Positions 1-5,096 of a stretch of DNA of 9,839 nt are shown one piece after another. How positions within the stretch are numbered: the first letter of the stretch is position 1; the number at the start of each line of letters is the position of its first letter. This DNA comes from an uncultured Desulfobacterium sp. (GTDB lineage Bacteria; Desulfobacterota; Desulfobacteria; Desulfobacterales; Desulfobacteraceae), in contig CAKZLA010000227.1 of NCBI GenBank assembly GCA_937124525.1, forward strand, positions 1-9,839, given 5' to 3'. The notes under the pieces are model-generated. The model was not told the origin of the DNA and made no database searches. It worked only from the letters and a program-made list of their open reading frames with translations. The position numbers were made by a program, and so were the translations under genes.

Positions 1-90
1 GTTCCGGGCCGGGCCCATTGCCCGTCGGGGGGGCGGCATGATAGCCTTTTCAATATTCGTTGTGTCCGCTAGGACATATGGGTTATATGA
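1..90 (+). repeat. Palindromic dispersed repeat, copy 1 (cut by the window edge)
   Basis: Bases 1-69 match the reverse complement of 7335-7403 with a single mismatch (base 53, A where the other copy gives G). Weaker similarity continues to about base 90. This copy contains one arm of a large hairpin (a G7 run, CCCATTGCCCG and GGGCCGGGCCC) and a conserved single-stranded-looking tail. The other arm lies outside the window. It sits about 30 bp upstream of the first gene, in the same orientation as that gene. No coding content is apparent. It could be a REP-like or MITE-like element or a transcribed structured RNA; the sequence does not decide between these. Confidence 0.8.
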
Positions 91-109
91 AATTAATGTT
101 TAATTCCTT

Positions 110-115
110 AGGAGG
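110..115 (+). promoter_or_regulatory. Ribosome binding site of the first operon gene
   Basis: A perfect AGGAGG ends 5 bases before the ATG at 121. It fixes the start of the 69-aa Cys-rich protein and supports its being a real gene despite its size. Confidence 0.8.
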
Positions 116-120
116 TTATC

Positions 121-330
121 ATGGGTAAAAGATACGCGTTAAAAACATCCTGTCCCCAGTGCGGTTGCAGTGCAGTGTCCCACCTGAGCCGGGAAGAACT
201 CATAGAAAAATTTGGAGATGTCCCCAACATAGAAATGGAATGTGGAGAATGTGTGCTTAAATACGAAACATCCATGGAAGAAGCCTGCCCTGAATGGGAT
301 AAGGAATGCCAAATGAAGGATGAGGAATAA
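121..330 (+). CDS. Small Cys-rich (putative zinc-ribbon) protein, 69 aa
   Basis: I do not recognise a named family. The protein has seven cysteines: CPQCGC at 11-16, CGEC at 41-44, and C56 and C63 in an acidic tail. Two CxxC knuckles 26 residues apart suggest a zinc-ribbon or small metal-binding fold. There is no signal peptide or membrane segment, so it should be cytoplasmic. The start is set by a perfect AGGAGG. Its TAA shares one base with the ATG of the downstream glutaredoxin gene (TAATG), which implies translational coupling and one operon with the glutaredoxin and ferredoxin:thioredoxin reductase genes. By context it may be a redox partner, metallochaperone or regulator of that pair; this is inference. 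Gene reality is likely, function unknown. Confidence 0.8.
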   Translation: MGKRYALKTSCPQCGCSAVSHLSREELIEKFGDVPNIEMECGECVLKYETSMEEACPEWDKECQMKDEE

Positions 331-602
331 TGACTGAAACAGAAAATGATCGAGAGGACTGCGCAAAGATTTATTCTTTGAGTACATGCAGTCACTGCAA
401 GGCTGCCAAGCGCTTCCTCAGTAAGTGCAGTGTGGAGTACAGTTTTATTGATGTGGACTGCTTAAAAGGTGATGAGCGCAAAGCCATTGTGGAGGACATT
501 AAAAAACTCAATCCCAGGTGCTCCTTTCCCACCATTGTCATCAACGAAAAGGTGATTGTGGGATTCCAGGAAGATGAAATCAAGGAGGCGCTGGGACTCT
601 AA
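330..602 (+). CDS. Glutaredoxin-family protein (NrdH/Grx-like), 90 aa
   Basis: A single thioredoxin-fold domain of typical glutaredoxin length. After a short acidic N-terminus, the first beta strand (KIYSLSTCSHC) carries the redox motif CSHC at residues 20-23. FPT near residue 67 is the cis-proline position, and the GF near 78-79 followed by a C-terminal helix matches the family. An extra Cys pair (C33, C44) and C64 are also present. The family reduces disulfides through its CxxC. It lies between a Cys-rich protein (1-base overlap) and a ferredoxin:thioredoxin reductase chain (2-base gap). This suggests that it is reduced by that enzyme rather than by glutathione or an NADPH thioredoxin reductase. 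The substrate is unknown. Confidence 0.88.
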   Translation: MTETENDREDCAKIYSLSTCSHCKAAKRFLSKCSVEYSFIDVDCLKGDERKAIVEDIKKLNPRCSFPTIVINEKVIVGFQEDEIKEALGL

Positions 603-604
603 CG

Positions 605-934
605 ATGGATATTAAAACATTTTATGAAAAACTGAAAAAGGTCCATGAACCCAAGGGTTATTACTTTAACAAAGACCTTGACCTGGTATATGAACTCCTT
701 GACTCCCTCATGAACAACAAGGAAATTTACGGCTACATGGCATGCCCATGCCGCCTGGCATGCGGTGACAAGGACGCAGATAAAGATATCATCTGCCCCT
801 GTGACTATCGGGAAGCCGATGTAGAAGAATATGGTGCCTGTTTTTGTGGTCTCTATGTTTCACAGTCTCTCCATGAAGGGGAAAATGTGGGGGAATATGT
901 TCCGGAAAGAAGACCGCCGGAAAAGATTTTTTAG
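605..934 (+). CDS. Ferredoxin:thioredoxin reductase catalytic (beta) chain-like protein
   Basis: The 109-aa protein has the three-part cysteine signature of this family: CPC at 47-49, CPC at 64-66 and CFC at 79-81, followed by GLYVS. By analogy with the plant-type enzyme, C47, C64, C66 and C79 would bind the 4Fe-4S cluster and C49 with C81 would form the redox disulfide. The enzyme takes one electron at a time from ferredoxin to reduce a thioredoxin-type disulfide. The spacing (14 then 12 residues between motifs) differs from the plant-type spacing I recall (16 then 8), and there is an extra C53. No variable (alpha) chain is encoded here. The gene starts 2 bases after the glutaredoxin stop; an AAGGAGG lies 16 bases upstream inside that gene, so coupled translation is likely. 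The upstream glutaredoxin is the obvious partner. Confidence 0.9.
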   Translation: MDIKTFYEKLKKVHEPKGYYFNKDLDLVYELLDSLMNNKEIYGYMACPCRLACGDKDADKDIICPCDYREADVEEYGACFCGLYVSQSLHEGENVGEYVPERRPPEKIF

Positions 935-937
935 AGC

Positions 938-943
938 AGGAGG
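938..943 (+). promoter_or_regulatory. Ribosome binding site of the citrate synthase gene
   Basis: AGGAGG, 6 bases upstream of the ATG at 950. It selects this start, which gives an ordinary N-terminus for the family (GLRG...SxIS...GxLIYRGY). Confidence 0.8.
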
Positions 944-949
944 ACAACT

Positions 950-2137
950 ATGAACGAGTGCATGCCGGTAATGAATACAGGCCTTCGGGGTGCCAGTGTG
1001 GCCAGTACCAAAATCAGCCATGTGGACGGAGCACTGGGAAAACTGATCTATCGTGGATACCTTGTGGCAGACCTTGCCCAAAAGGCATCCTTTGAGGAAA
1101 TCGTGTTTTTGCTGCTCCATGAAACCCTTCCCACCCGGGAAGAGTTGGCTCAATTCAAGCAGCAATTAACAGAAAAGCGGCAGATACCTGAATCTGTTTT
1201 CGGGTTCATGAAAGCCCTTCCCACCTCCTCCAAACCCATGGATGTTTTCCAGGCTGCCATCCCCCTTCTGGTCCAGGCCGATGCCCGTGCCGAAGAAAAG
1301 AGCATTGAAGCGGCCCTGGAAAGTGCACTTTATATCATTGCAGGATTTCCCACCCTTGTGGCCGCATGGGAACGCATCCGCAATGGGAACCCCCAGGTGG
1401 CCCCCCGGGACGATCTGGCCCATGGTGCCAATTTTCTATACATGCTCAAAGAAGAGATGCCCCACCCTGAAACCATGCATTTCTTTGACACCAGCCTTGT
1501 GCTCCATGCGGAACATTCCTTTAACGCCTCCACCTTCACAGCCCGGCAGGTGGCCTCTACAAGGGCACACATGTATGCCTCGCTTTCTTCGGCCATGGGC
1601 TCCCTTTCCGGAGAACTCCATGGAGGGGCCAATGTGCGGGTGATGGAAATGCTAAAAGCCATTGAAATACCCGATGCCATTGATGCTTATATTGAAAAAA
1701 CCCTTGCGTCAGGCGGGAAAATCATGGGGCTTGGCCATGCCGTTTACCAGGTGGATGATCCCCGGGCCGACATTCTGGCCCCCATGTCCCAGCGTCTGGG
1801 GGAGATAATAGGAGATACCCGGTGGTATGAGCTATCAAAGACACTGGAAATAAAGGCAAAAAAGGCCTTTAAAACCCACAAGCAGATGGATATTTTTGTG
1901 AACGTTGATTTTTACAGTGCCTCACTTTTTTACGCCATGGGAATCCCCACGGACTTTTTTACACCCATCTTTGCCCTGTCCCGGGTCAGTGGTTGGGCCG
2001 CCCATGTCATTGAAGAACAATTTGCAACGGCAGCTCCCAAACCGGCCCTGTACAGGCCCGGTGCAACCTATGTGGGCGATTATTGCGGACCGGATGAATG
2101 CAGTTTTGTTGACATTGATAACAGAGAAGGAGACTGA
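950..2137 (+). CDS. Citrate synthase family protein (citrate or 2-methylcitrate synthase)
   Basis: The 395-aa protein is a full-length citrate synthase of the short bacterial type. It condenses oxaloacetate with acetyl-CoA (or propionyl-CoA) in the cytoplasm. Seen motifs: GKLIYRGY near 30-37; HAEHSFNAST at 186-195; ELHGGAN with H224; GLGHAVY with H263, followed by DPRAD; NVDFYSA with D320; ALSRVSGWAAH with R345; and YRPGA with R369. H224, H263 and D320 are the expected catalytic triad. It has only three cysteines, two of them in an unusual CX4C (C379, C384) in the C-terminal tail. It is embedded in a thiol-redox operon, 15 bp after the FTR chain and 5 bp before a rubredoxin-like gene, which suggests redox control or shared regulation (inference). 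Sequence alone does not separate citrate from methylcitrate synthase. Confidence 0.93.
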   Translation: MNECMPVMNTGLRGASVASTKISHVDGALGKLIYRGYLVADLAQKASFEEIVFLLLHETLPTREELAQFKQQLTEKRQIPESVFGFMKALPTSSKPMDVFQAAIPLLVQADARAEEKSIEAALESALYIIAGFPTLVAAWERIRNGNPQVAPRDDLAHGANFLYMLKEEMPHPETMHFFDTSLVLHAEHSFNASTFTARQVASTRAHMYASLSSAMGSLSGELHGGANVRVMEMLKAIEIPDAIDAYIEKTLASGGKIMGLGHAVYQVDDPRADILAPMSQRLGEIIGDTRWYELSKTLEIKAKKAFKTHKQMDIFVNVDFYSASLFYAMGIPTDFFTPIFALSRVSGWAAHVIEEQFATAAPKPALYRPGATYVGDYCGPDECSFVDIDNREGD

Positions 2138-2142
2138 CCAGC

Positions 2143-2838
2143 ATGAAGAAGTGGAAATGTATCATTTGTGGATATATTCACGAAGGAGAAGAACCACCAG
2201 AGGCGTGCCCCATCTGCAAAGCACCTGCCTCAAAATTTATTCTTTTGAAAGAAGGAGAAGCGGATGATTCCCCGGGTAAGGGGGGAAAACCCCGTGTTAA
2301 ACCCAGTAAAGCCACCCCATCATCGGTCCCCTCTGACAAGGAAAAAATAAAAGCCCTGGAGATAGAAATAAAAGCGGCCCGGCGCAAAAAAATTCGTCTG
2401 TTTCGTATGGTGGACTTTATGCTGGATCAGATTCTCAAACACCATCTCCATCCCGTATCTGTCCATTTTCCCAATGGGGTTCTGCCCGTTGCGGTGCTCT
2501 TTTTTGTGGCTGCACTGATATTTAACATGGACAGCCTTGCAACGGCGGGTTTTTACAATATAGTTGTGGTGCTTGTGGCCCTTCCCCTGGTGATTTTCGC
2601 AGGATTTGTGGAGTGGGTAAAAAAATACAACTCTGCAATGACCCTGTTTTTCAAGATCAAGATCATCGCAGCTTTTGTCACCTTTCTGGCCTGCCTGGTG
2701 AGTCTGGTGTGGTTTATGAAAGACCCTGCTGTACTCCACTCCTGTTATGCGTGGCTCTTTATCCTGATCAACGCTGTCATGGTGGGAGCTGCCGGTGTGG
2801 CAGGCTTTCTGGGTGGTAAACTGGTCTTTAAAGATTGA
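2143..2838 (+). CDS. Rubredoxin-like domain fused to a four-helix membrane domain (DUF2231-like)
   Basis: The 231-aa protein has three parts. Residues 1-35 form a rubredoxin-like or zinc-ribbon knuckle (C6-x2-C9 and C22-x2-C25, with CGYIHEG and CPICKAP), with the short spacing seen in rubrerythrin tails. Residues 38-90 are a charged, Pro/Lys-rich linker. Residues 100-225 hold four hydrophobic helices (about 112-128, 138-157, 168-191, 200-224), preceded by a His-rich HHLHPVSVHFP motif at 100-110 like that of DUF2231 membrane proteins, where the histidines might bind heme. The N-terminal metal site would face the cytoplasm. AAGGAG lies 10 bases before the ATG and the gene starts 5 bp after the citrate synthase stop, so it ends the operon. 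A membrane-linked electron transfer role is inferred; it is not shown biochemically here. Confidence 0.82.
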   Translation: MKKWKCIICGYIHEGEEPPEACPICKAPASKFILLKEGEADDSPGKGGKPRVKPSKATPSSVPSDKEKIKALEIEIKAARRKKIRLFRMVDFMLDQILKHHLHPVSVHFPNGVLPVAVLFFVAALIFNMDSLATAGFYNIVVVLVALPLVIFAGFVEWVKKYNSAMTLFFKIKIIAAFVTFLACLVSLVWFMKDPAVLHSCYAWLFILINAVMVGAAGVAGFLGGKLVFKD

Positions 2839-3652
2839 TAACCGGACTGGCATGGGGATCAAAGGGATTTTTCCGGATGGCCAGGGAAAAAAGATAGGGG
2901 TAGTGAACCTTGAGGTGCTGGAGATAATAGAGCCATTGTTCCAGCATAAAACGATAGGACCTACTCATATCCATGGCAAGGTGTCGAATATCTGTGGATG
3001 GCAGGGCATTAAAGTCCTCCCGGCTATTTAGTTCATCGGTGAGATGAAACACAGATAAAAGGGTTTCACTAAAGCCCTCGTCTTCAATAATGGCAGGATT
3101 TTCAAGAAGACTGATCAGGGATCTGCGCCGGCTGGTTAAAAAGTCGCGCAGATCTTTGAGTTCAACAAGATCATTAATATCAAGATTAAACTCATGCTTC
3201 TTTAATTGATGCCGTGCCGCAATAAAATGCTCTCCGGTCCATTTAGTGGTGACCATGAGCAGCTGCCGGATGCTCTCTATTTCCGTATCGCATCGGGAAA
3301 AAATACTCAAAAGCTGATATCCGGTTTCACTGAAAAAAATTCCCAGAACCATGTTGATTTTTCGCATGCGATTCCGGGCCTCCCGCTTTAGCAGGACCAA
3401 CTCTGTTCCATTGGCGATGACCCCTAAAAAACTGCCCCCCCCCAGCACAATCAAAAGAATGGACAACAACCGACTGGCAGGAATCGTGGGATGGATATCT
3501 CCATACCCCACCGTGGACATGGTGACGATATTAAAATAAAAGGCATCGGTGAAGCTAAGGGACTCAAAGTGCATGAATCCAAGGGTTCCCAGCACGGTGA
3601 TGCCAATGAAAATAAGAAGAAATATCTGTAGTCGTCGTTTGACTTCGGTCAT
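2828..3652 (-). CDS. Two-transmembrane potassium (ion) channel family protein
   Basis: The 274-aa protein has TM1 at about 9-27, a pore helix and the K+ selectivity filter TVGYGD at 47-52, and TM2 at about 61-82 with a Gly-rich GGGS hinge (71-74). This is a KcsA/MthK-type pore module that would form a tetramer in the inner membrane. The remaining 190 residues are helical and charged. I see no Rossmann GxGxxG motif of an RCK/TrkA-N domain, so the cytoplasmic domain is unassigned. The start is supported by AGAGGTG 5 bases upstream. Its last 11 bp overlap, tail to tail, the end of the rubredoxin-membrane gene, so neither gene has room for its own terminator there. The ligand or gating signal is unknown. 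Confidence 0.88.
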   Translation of the reverse strand: MTEVKRRLQIFLLIFIGITVLGTLGFMHFESLSFTDAFYFNIVTMSTVGYGDIHPTIPASRLLSILLIVLGGGSFLGVIANGTELVLLKREARNRMRKINMVLGIFFSETGYQLLSIFSRCDTEIESIRQLLMVTTKWTGEHFIAARHQLKKHEFNLDINDLVELKDLRDFLTSRRRSLISLLENPAIIEDEGFSETLLSVFHLTDELNSREDFNALPSTDIRHLAMDMSRSYRFMLEQWLYYLQHLKVHYPYLFSLAIRKNPFDPHASPVINL

Positions 3653-3876
3653 GGCACCTCTGGGGAGACCTTTTCAGGGATTGGGGTATGAGCCTTTTAG
3701 ATTCTTATGTCTGAAATCCCGCGTGGGTGTACCTATGGCCTAAAAAAGCAAGTTCCTATACTACTACATTATTCTGCCATGTCAGATTTAAGAGTCCAAA
3801 TGGAGACGCGCCGGAGAAAAGAGATGTAAAGAGAGTTACGCCATCTCCGGCGCATTGCTGTTTCCTTGAAAACAGA
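3653..3876. other. Intergenic region between the K+ channel and rubrerythrin genes
   Basis: 224 bp lie upstream of the channel gene and downstream of the rubrerythrin gene, both on the minus strand. It contains a perfect 10-bp inverted repeat (3808-3817 with 3844-3853) close to the rubrerythrin stop. On the minus strand there is a T-run at about 3741-3747. No convincing -35/-10 pair for the channel was found by eye, and no gene is seen. Confidence 0.6.
3808..3853 (-). terminator. Inverted repeat after the rubrerythrin gene, possible terminator
   Basis: Perfect 10-bp GC-rich arms (GCGCCGGAGA and TCTCCGGCGC) enclose a 26-base loop, 23 bp past the stop codon on the minus strand. No T-run follows directly, so it is a weak candidate for a classical intrinsic terminator. 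It could instead stabilise the mRNA 3' end or be an operator. Confidence 0.4.
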
Positions 3877-4338
3877 TCAGTTTTCGTTGTCTGCAAGAAA
3901 ATCGTCGTACATGGTTTCCAGGGCAAGTTTATGTTTTGATTCTTCCTGGGCCAGCAGATCAAACAATTTACAAAATTCGGCATTATCCGCTTTCTCAGAA
4001 AGATCCTGGTAAAGTTTCACCGCCATCTCTTCTCTTTTCATGGCGATTCTCAGGATATCCTGCATAAACATCCCCTCTTTGTACTCCGTTTCCACCAGAT
4101 AATCGCTGATTTTAAGGTCAGGCACTGTTTTCAATTCATAGGTGCTTACCTTGGCCGTGTCTGCGCTGATTCCCTGGAGAAGGTCAACATGCTTTTCTTC
4201 TTCTTTGGCAAAGCGGACAAAGGTCTCTTTCACCGAGGCAAAGGTATCCTTTGTGCTGAGGTCAGTGTAAAACGCCACTGCCTCTTTTTCCTTTCCAATG
4301 GCATACTCCAGGATCTCATCTACAGATTTAAATGTCAT
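3877..4338 (-). CDS. Ferritin-like diiron protein (rubrerythrin family, without a rubredoxin tail)
   Basis: The 153-aa protein is a four-helix ferritin-like fold with two ExxH half-sites. Helix A has AIGKEKEAVAFY (ligand E17), helix B FAKEEEKH (E47, H50), helix C AMKREEMAVKLY (E103), and helix D LAQEESKH (E133, H136). This ligand set fits a non-haem diiron centre. Rubrerythrins reduce hydrogen peroxide in anaerobes. The C-terminal rubredoxin domain of classical rubrerythrin is absent; the protein ends soon after helix D. A separate Cys-rich protein is encoded 36 bp upstream in the same operon. The start has AGGAGA 5-6 bases upstream. The rubredoxin-like partner could donate electrons in trans (inference). 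Cytoplasmic, no signal peptide. Confidence 0.88.
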   Translation of the reverse strand: MTFKSVDEILEYAIGKEKEAVAFYTDLSTKDTFASVKETFVRFAKEEEKHVDLLQGISADTAKVSTYELKTVPDLKISDYLVETEYKEGMFMQDILRIAMKREEMAVKLYQDLSEKADNAEFCKLFDLLAQEESKHKLALETMYDDFLADNEN

Positions 4339-4374
4339 GATCTCTCCTTATTTAACGCTTGTCATGTTTAATTT

Positions 4375-4554
4375 TTATTTTGCTGCAGTACACTTTGAAA
4401 ATTCAATGGGTTTACCGCAGCTGGTGCATTTGTGGGTCTTGTCAAATTCGTCGGAAAATATTTCATTATCCTTACCGCATTCCGGACATTGACATGTGAA
4501 TGATTTAAGGTCTTTAAACTGTTCAAACCCTGGACAATGCTGTGGTGTATTCAT
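4375..4554 (-). CDS. Small Cys-rich zinc-ribbon/rubredoxin-like protein, 59 aa
   Basis: A short real gene upstream of the rubrerythrin-type gene. The 59-aa translation begins MNTPQHCPGFEQ and has CQCPEC at 21-26 and CTSC at 43-46, plus C7 and C55. The two CxxC knuckles are 16 residues apart, typical of a zinc ribbon or rubredoxin-like iron site. AGGAGA lies 6 bases before its ATG (4561-4566 on the plus strand), and a good promoter lies further upstream. The 36-bp gap to the next gene, which has its own ribosome site, supports one operon. It may act with the diiron protein as a split rubrerythrin, or as an independent zinc protein. Gene reality is well supported; the function is inferred from context. 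Confidence 0.85.
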   Translation of the reverse strand: MNTPQHCPGFEQFKDLKSFTCQCPECGKDNEIFSDEFDKTHKCTSCGKPIEFSKCTAAK

Positions 4555-4607
4555 AGCGTCTCTCCTTTATGAAACAGTGAAAAAATGATTCCATCAACCT
4601 TCGACAA

Positions 4608-4636
4608 TTTTAAAATACTATAGTCTTAATTTAAAA
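4608..4636. promoter_or_regulatory. A/T-rich dyad over the -10 region, candidate operator
   Basis: TTTTAAA at 4608-4614 and TTTAAAA at 4630-4636 are perfect inverted arms. The whole 29-bp dyad, centred on 4622, pairs at 10 of 14 positions. It covers the -10 box of the rubrerythrin promoter, a repressor position. A PerR-type peroxide regulator would fit the gene, but the site was not matched to a defined consensus. Confidence 0.4.
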
Positions 4637-4645
4637 CTCTTGCAA
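4617..4645 (-). promoter_or_regulatory. Sigma70-type promoter of the zinc-ribbon/rubrerythrin operon
   Basis: Read on the minus strand: -35 TTGCAA (4640-4645), a 17-base spacer, and -10 TATAGT (4617-4622, five of six consensus bases). The predicted start near 4610 leaves a leader of about 55 bases before the ATG at 4554. Confidence 0.6.
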
Positions 4646-4734
4646 GTCCAAAGCACGATTTTGTAGCCCTTCAAACGAACCATTGCAAATTACACACCAT
4701 GGTCTCCCATAATTTTATTTCCTTGGGGGCTTGT

Positions 4735-4751
4735 TTGGCAGGGTTAATGCA
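4735..4751 (+). promoter_or_regulatory. Sigma54-type (-24/-12) promoter facing cooS
   Basis: TTGGCAGGGTTAATGCA matches the -24/-12 consensus TTGGCACG-N4-TTGCA with two differences. The key GG (4737-4738) and GC (4749-4750) are exactly 12 bases apart, as required. Transcription would begin near 4762, giving a leader of about 335 bases before cooS. It would need an enhancer-binding activator, for which no site is proven. Confidence 0.5.
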
Positions 4752-4767
4752 TTACCTTTAACATAGT

Positions 4768-4782
4768 TGCCACATTGTGGCA
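4768..4782. promoter_or_regulatory. 15-bp palindrome just downstream of the sigma54-type start
   Basis: TGCCAC-ATT-GTGGCA is a perfect 6-bp inverted repeat. TGCCA (4768-4772) could alternatively pair with TGGCA at 4736-4740. It could be an operator or a 5' hairpin of the cooS leader. Confidence 0.35.
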
Positions 4783-4969
4783 TAAATATACAAGCCTGTG
4801 GAATCATCAAAACCATTTCCTTTCCATTTATCCATGGAGATTCTTCCCTGAAAGGGGTGTTAATCCCTATGAACACAAGCTGAGCCAGTATGGGGTGGTT
4901 AAAAAATATATTCCACAACACAAAACCGTGAATCTATTTTTATGGTTCAAGGTTGTATCATGTCATTGA

Positions 4970-5007
4970 GACAATTGTGTTTCTGACAATTGTGAAGGCA
5001 TTCATTT
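4970..5007. promoter_or_regulatory. Tandem GACAATTGTG repeats and a Rex-like site upstream of cooS
   Basis: GACAATTGTG occurs at 4970-4979 and 4985-4994, a 15-base period; each copy contains the palindrome ACAATTGT. The second copy runs into TTGTGAA-GGCA-TTCATTT (4990-5007), which matches the Rex-type TTGTGAA-N4-TTCACAA fully on the left and at four of seven bases on the right. TTGTGA recurs at 5036-5041 and 5042-5047. The site is a regulator target by appearance only. Confidence 0.4.
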
Positions 5008-5096
5008 ATCGTAACCAATTCTGCTTCATGACGATTTGTGATTGTGAACAAAAACCAGAAGACGAACAAAAATCCGTAAAACACCAGGAGGCCCAA

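Larger units (their letters stand above)
4555..5096. other. Divergent intergenic regulatory region between the rubrerythrin operon and cooS
   Basis: 542 bp without a convincing gene. It holds the sigma70-type promoter of the rubrerythrin operon on the left, then a sigma54-type promoter facing right, a 15-bp palindrome, two copies of GACAATTGTG 15 bases apart, a Rex-like half-palindrome, and further TTGTGA motifs. Open frames here lack ribosome sites and protein-like composition. Confidence 0.7.

Noticed and set aside
1905..2267. 120-aa plus-strand frame overlapping the citrate synthase and rubredoxin genes
   Set aside because: It is out of frame with two well-supported genes and lacks a ribosome site.
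4715..4921. 68-aa minus-strand reading frame in the region upstream of cooS
   Set aside because: No convincing ribosome site, low-complexity translation, and it overlaps the sigma54-type promoter and palindrome.
4961..4973. TGTC-ATTGA-GACA as a CooA-type CO sensor operator upstream of cooS
   Set aside because: The half-sites are only 5 bases apart, whereas CRP/CooA-family sites need a wider spacing, so it does not fit the family geometry.
4953..5096. Upstream extension of cooS by 48 codons
   Set aside because: AGGAGG ends 5 bases before the ATG at 5097, while 4953 has no ribosome site. The extension contains the candidate operators and lengthens the protein beyond family size.
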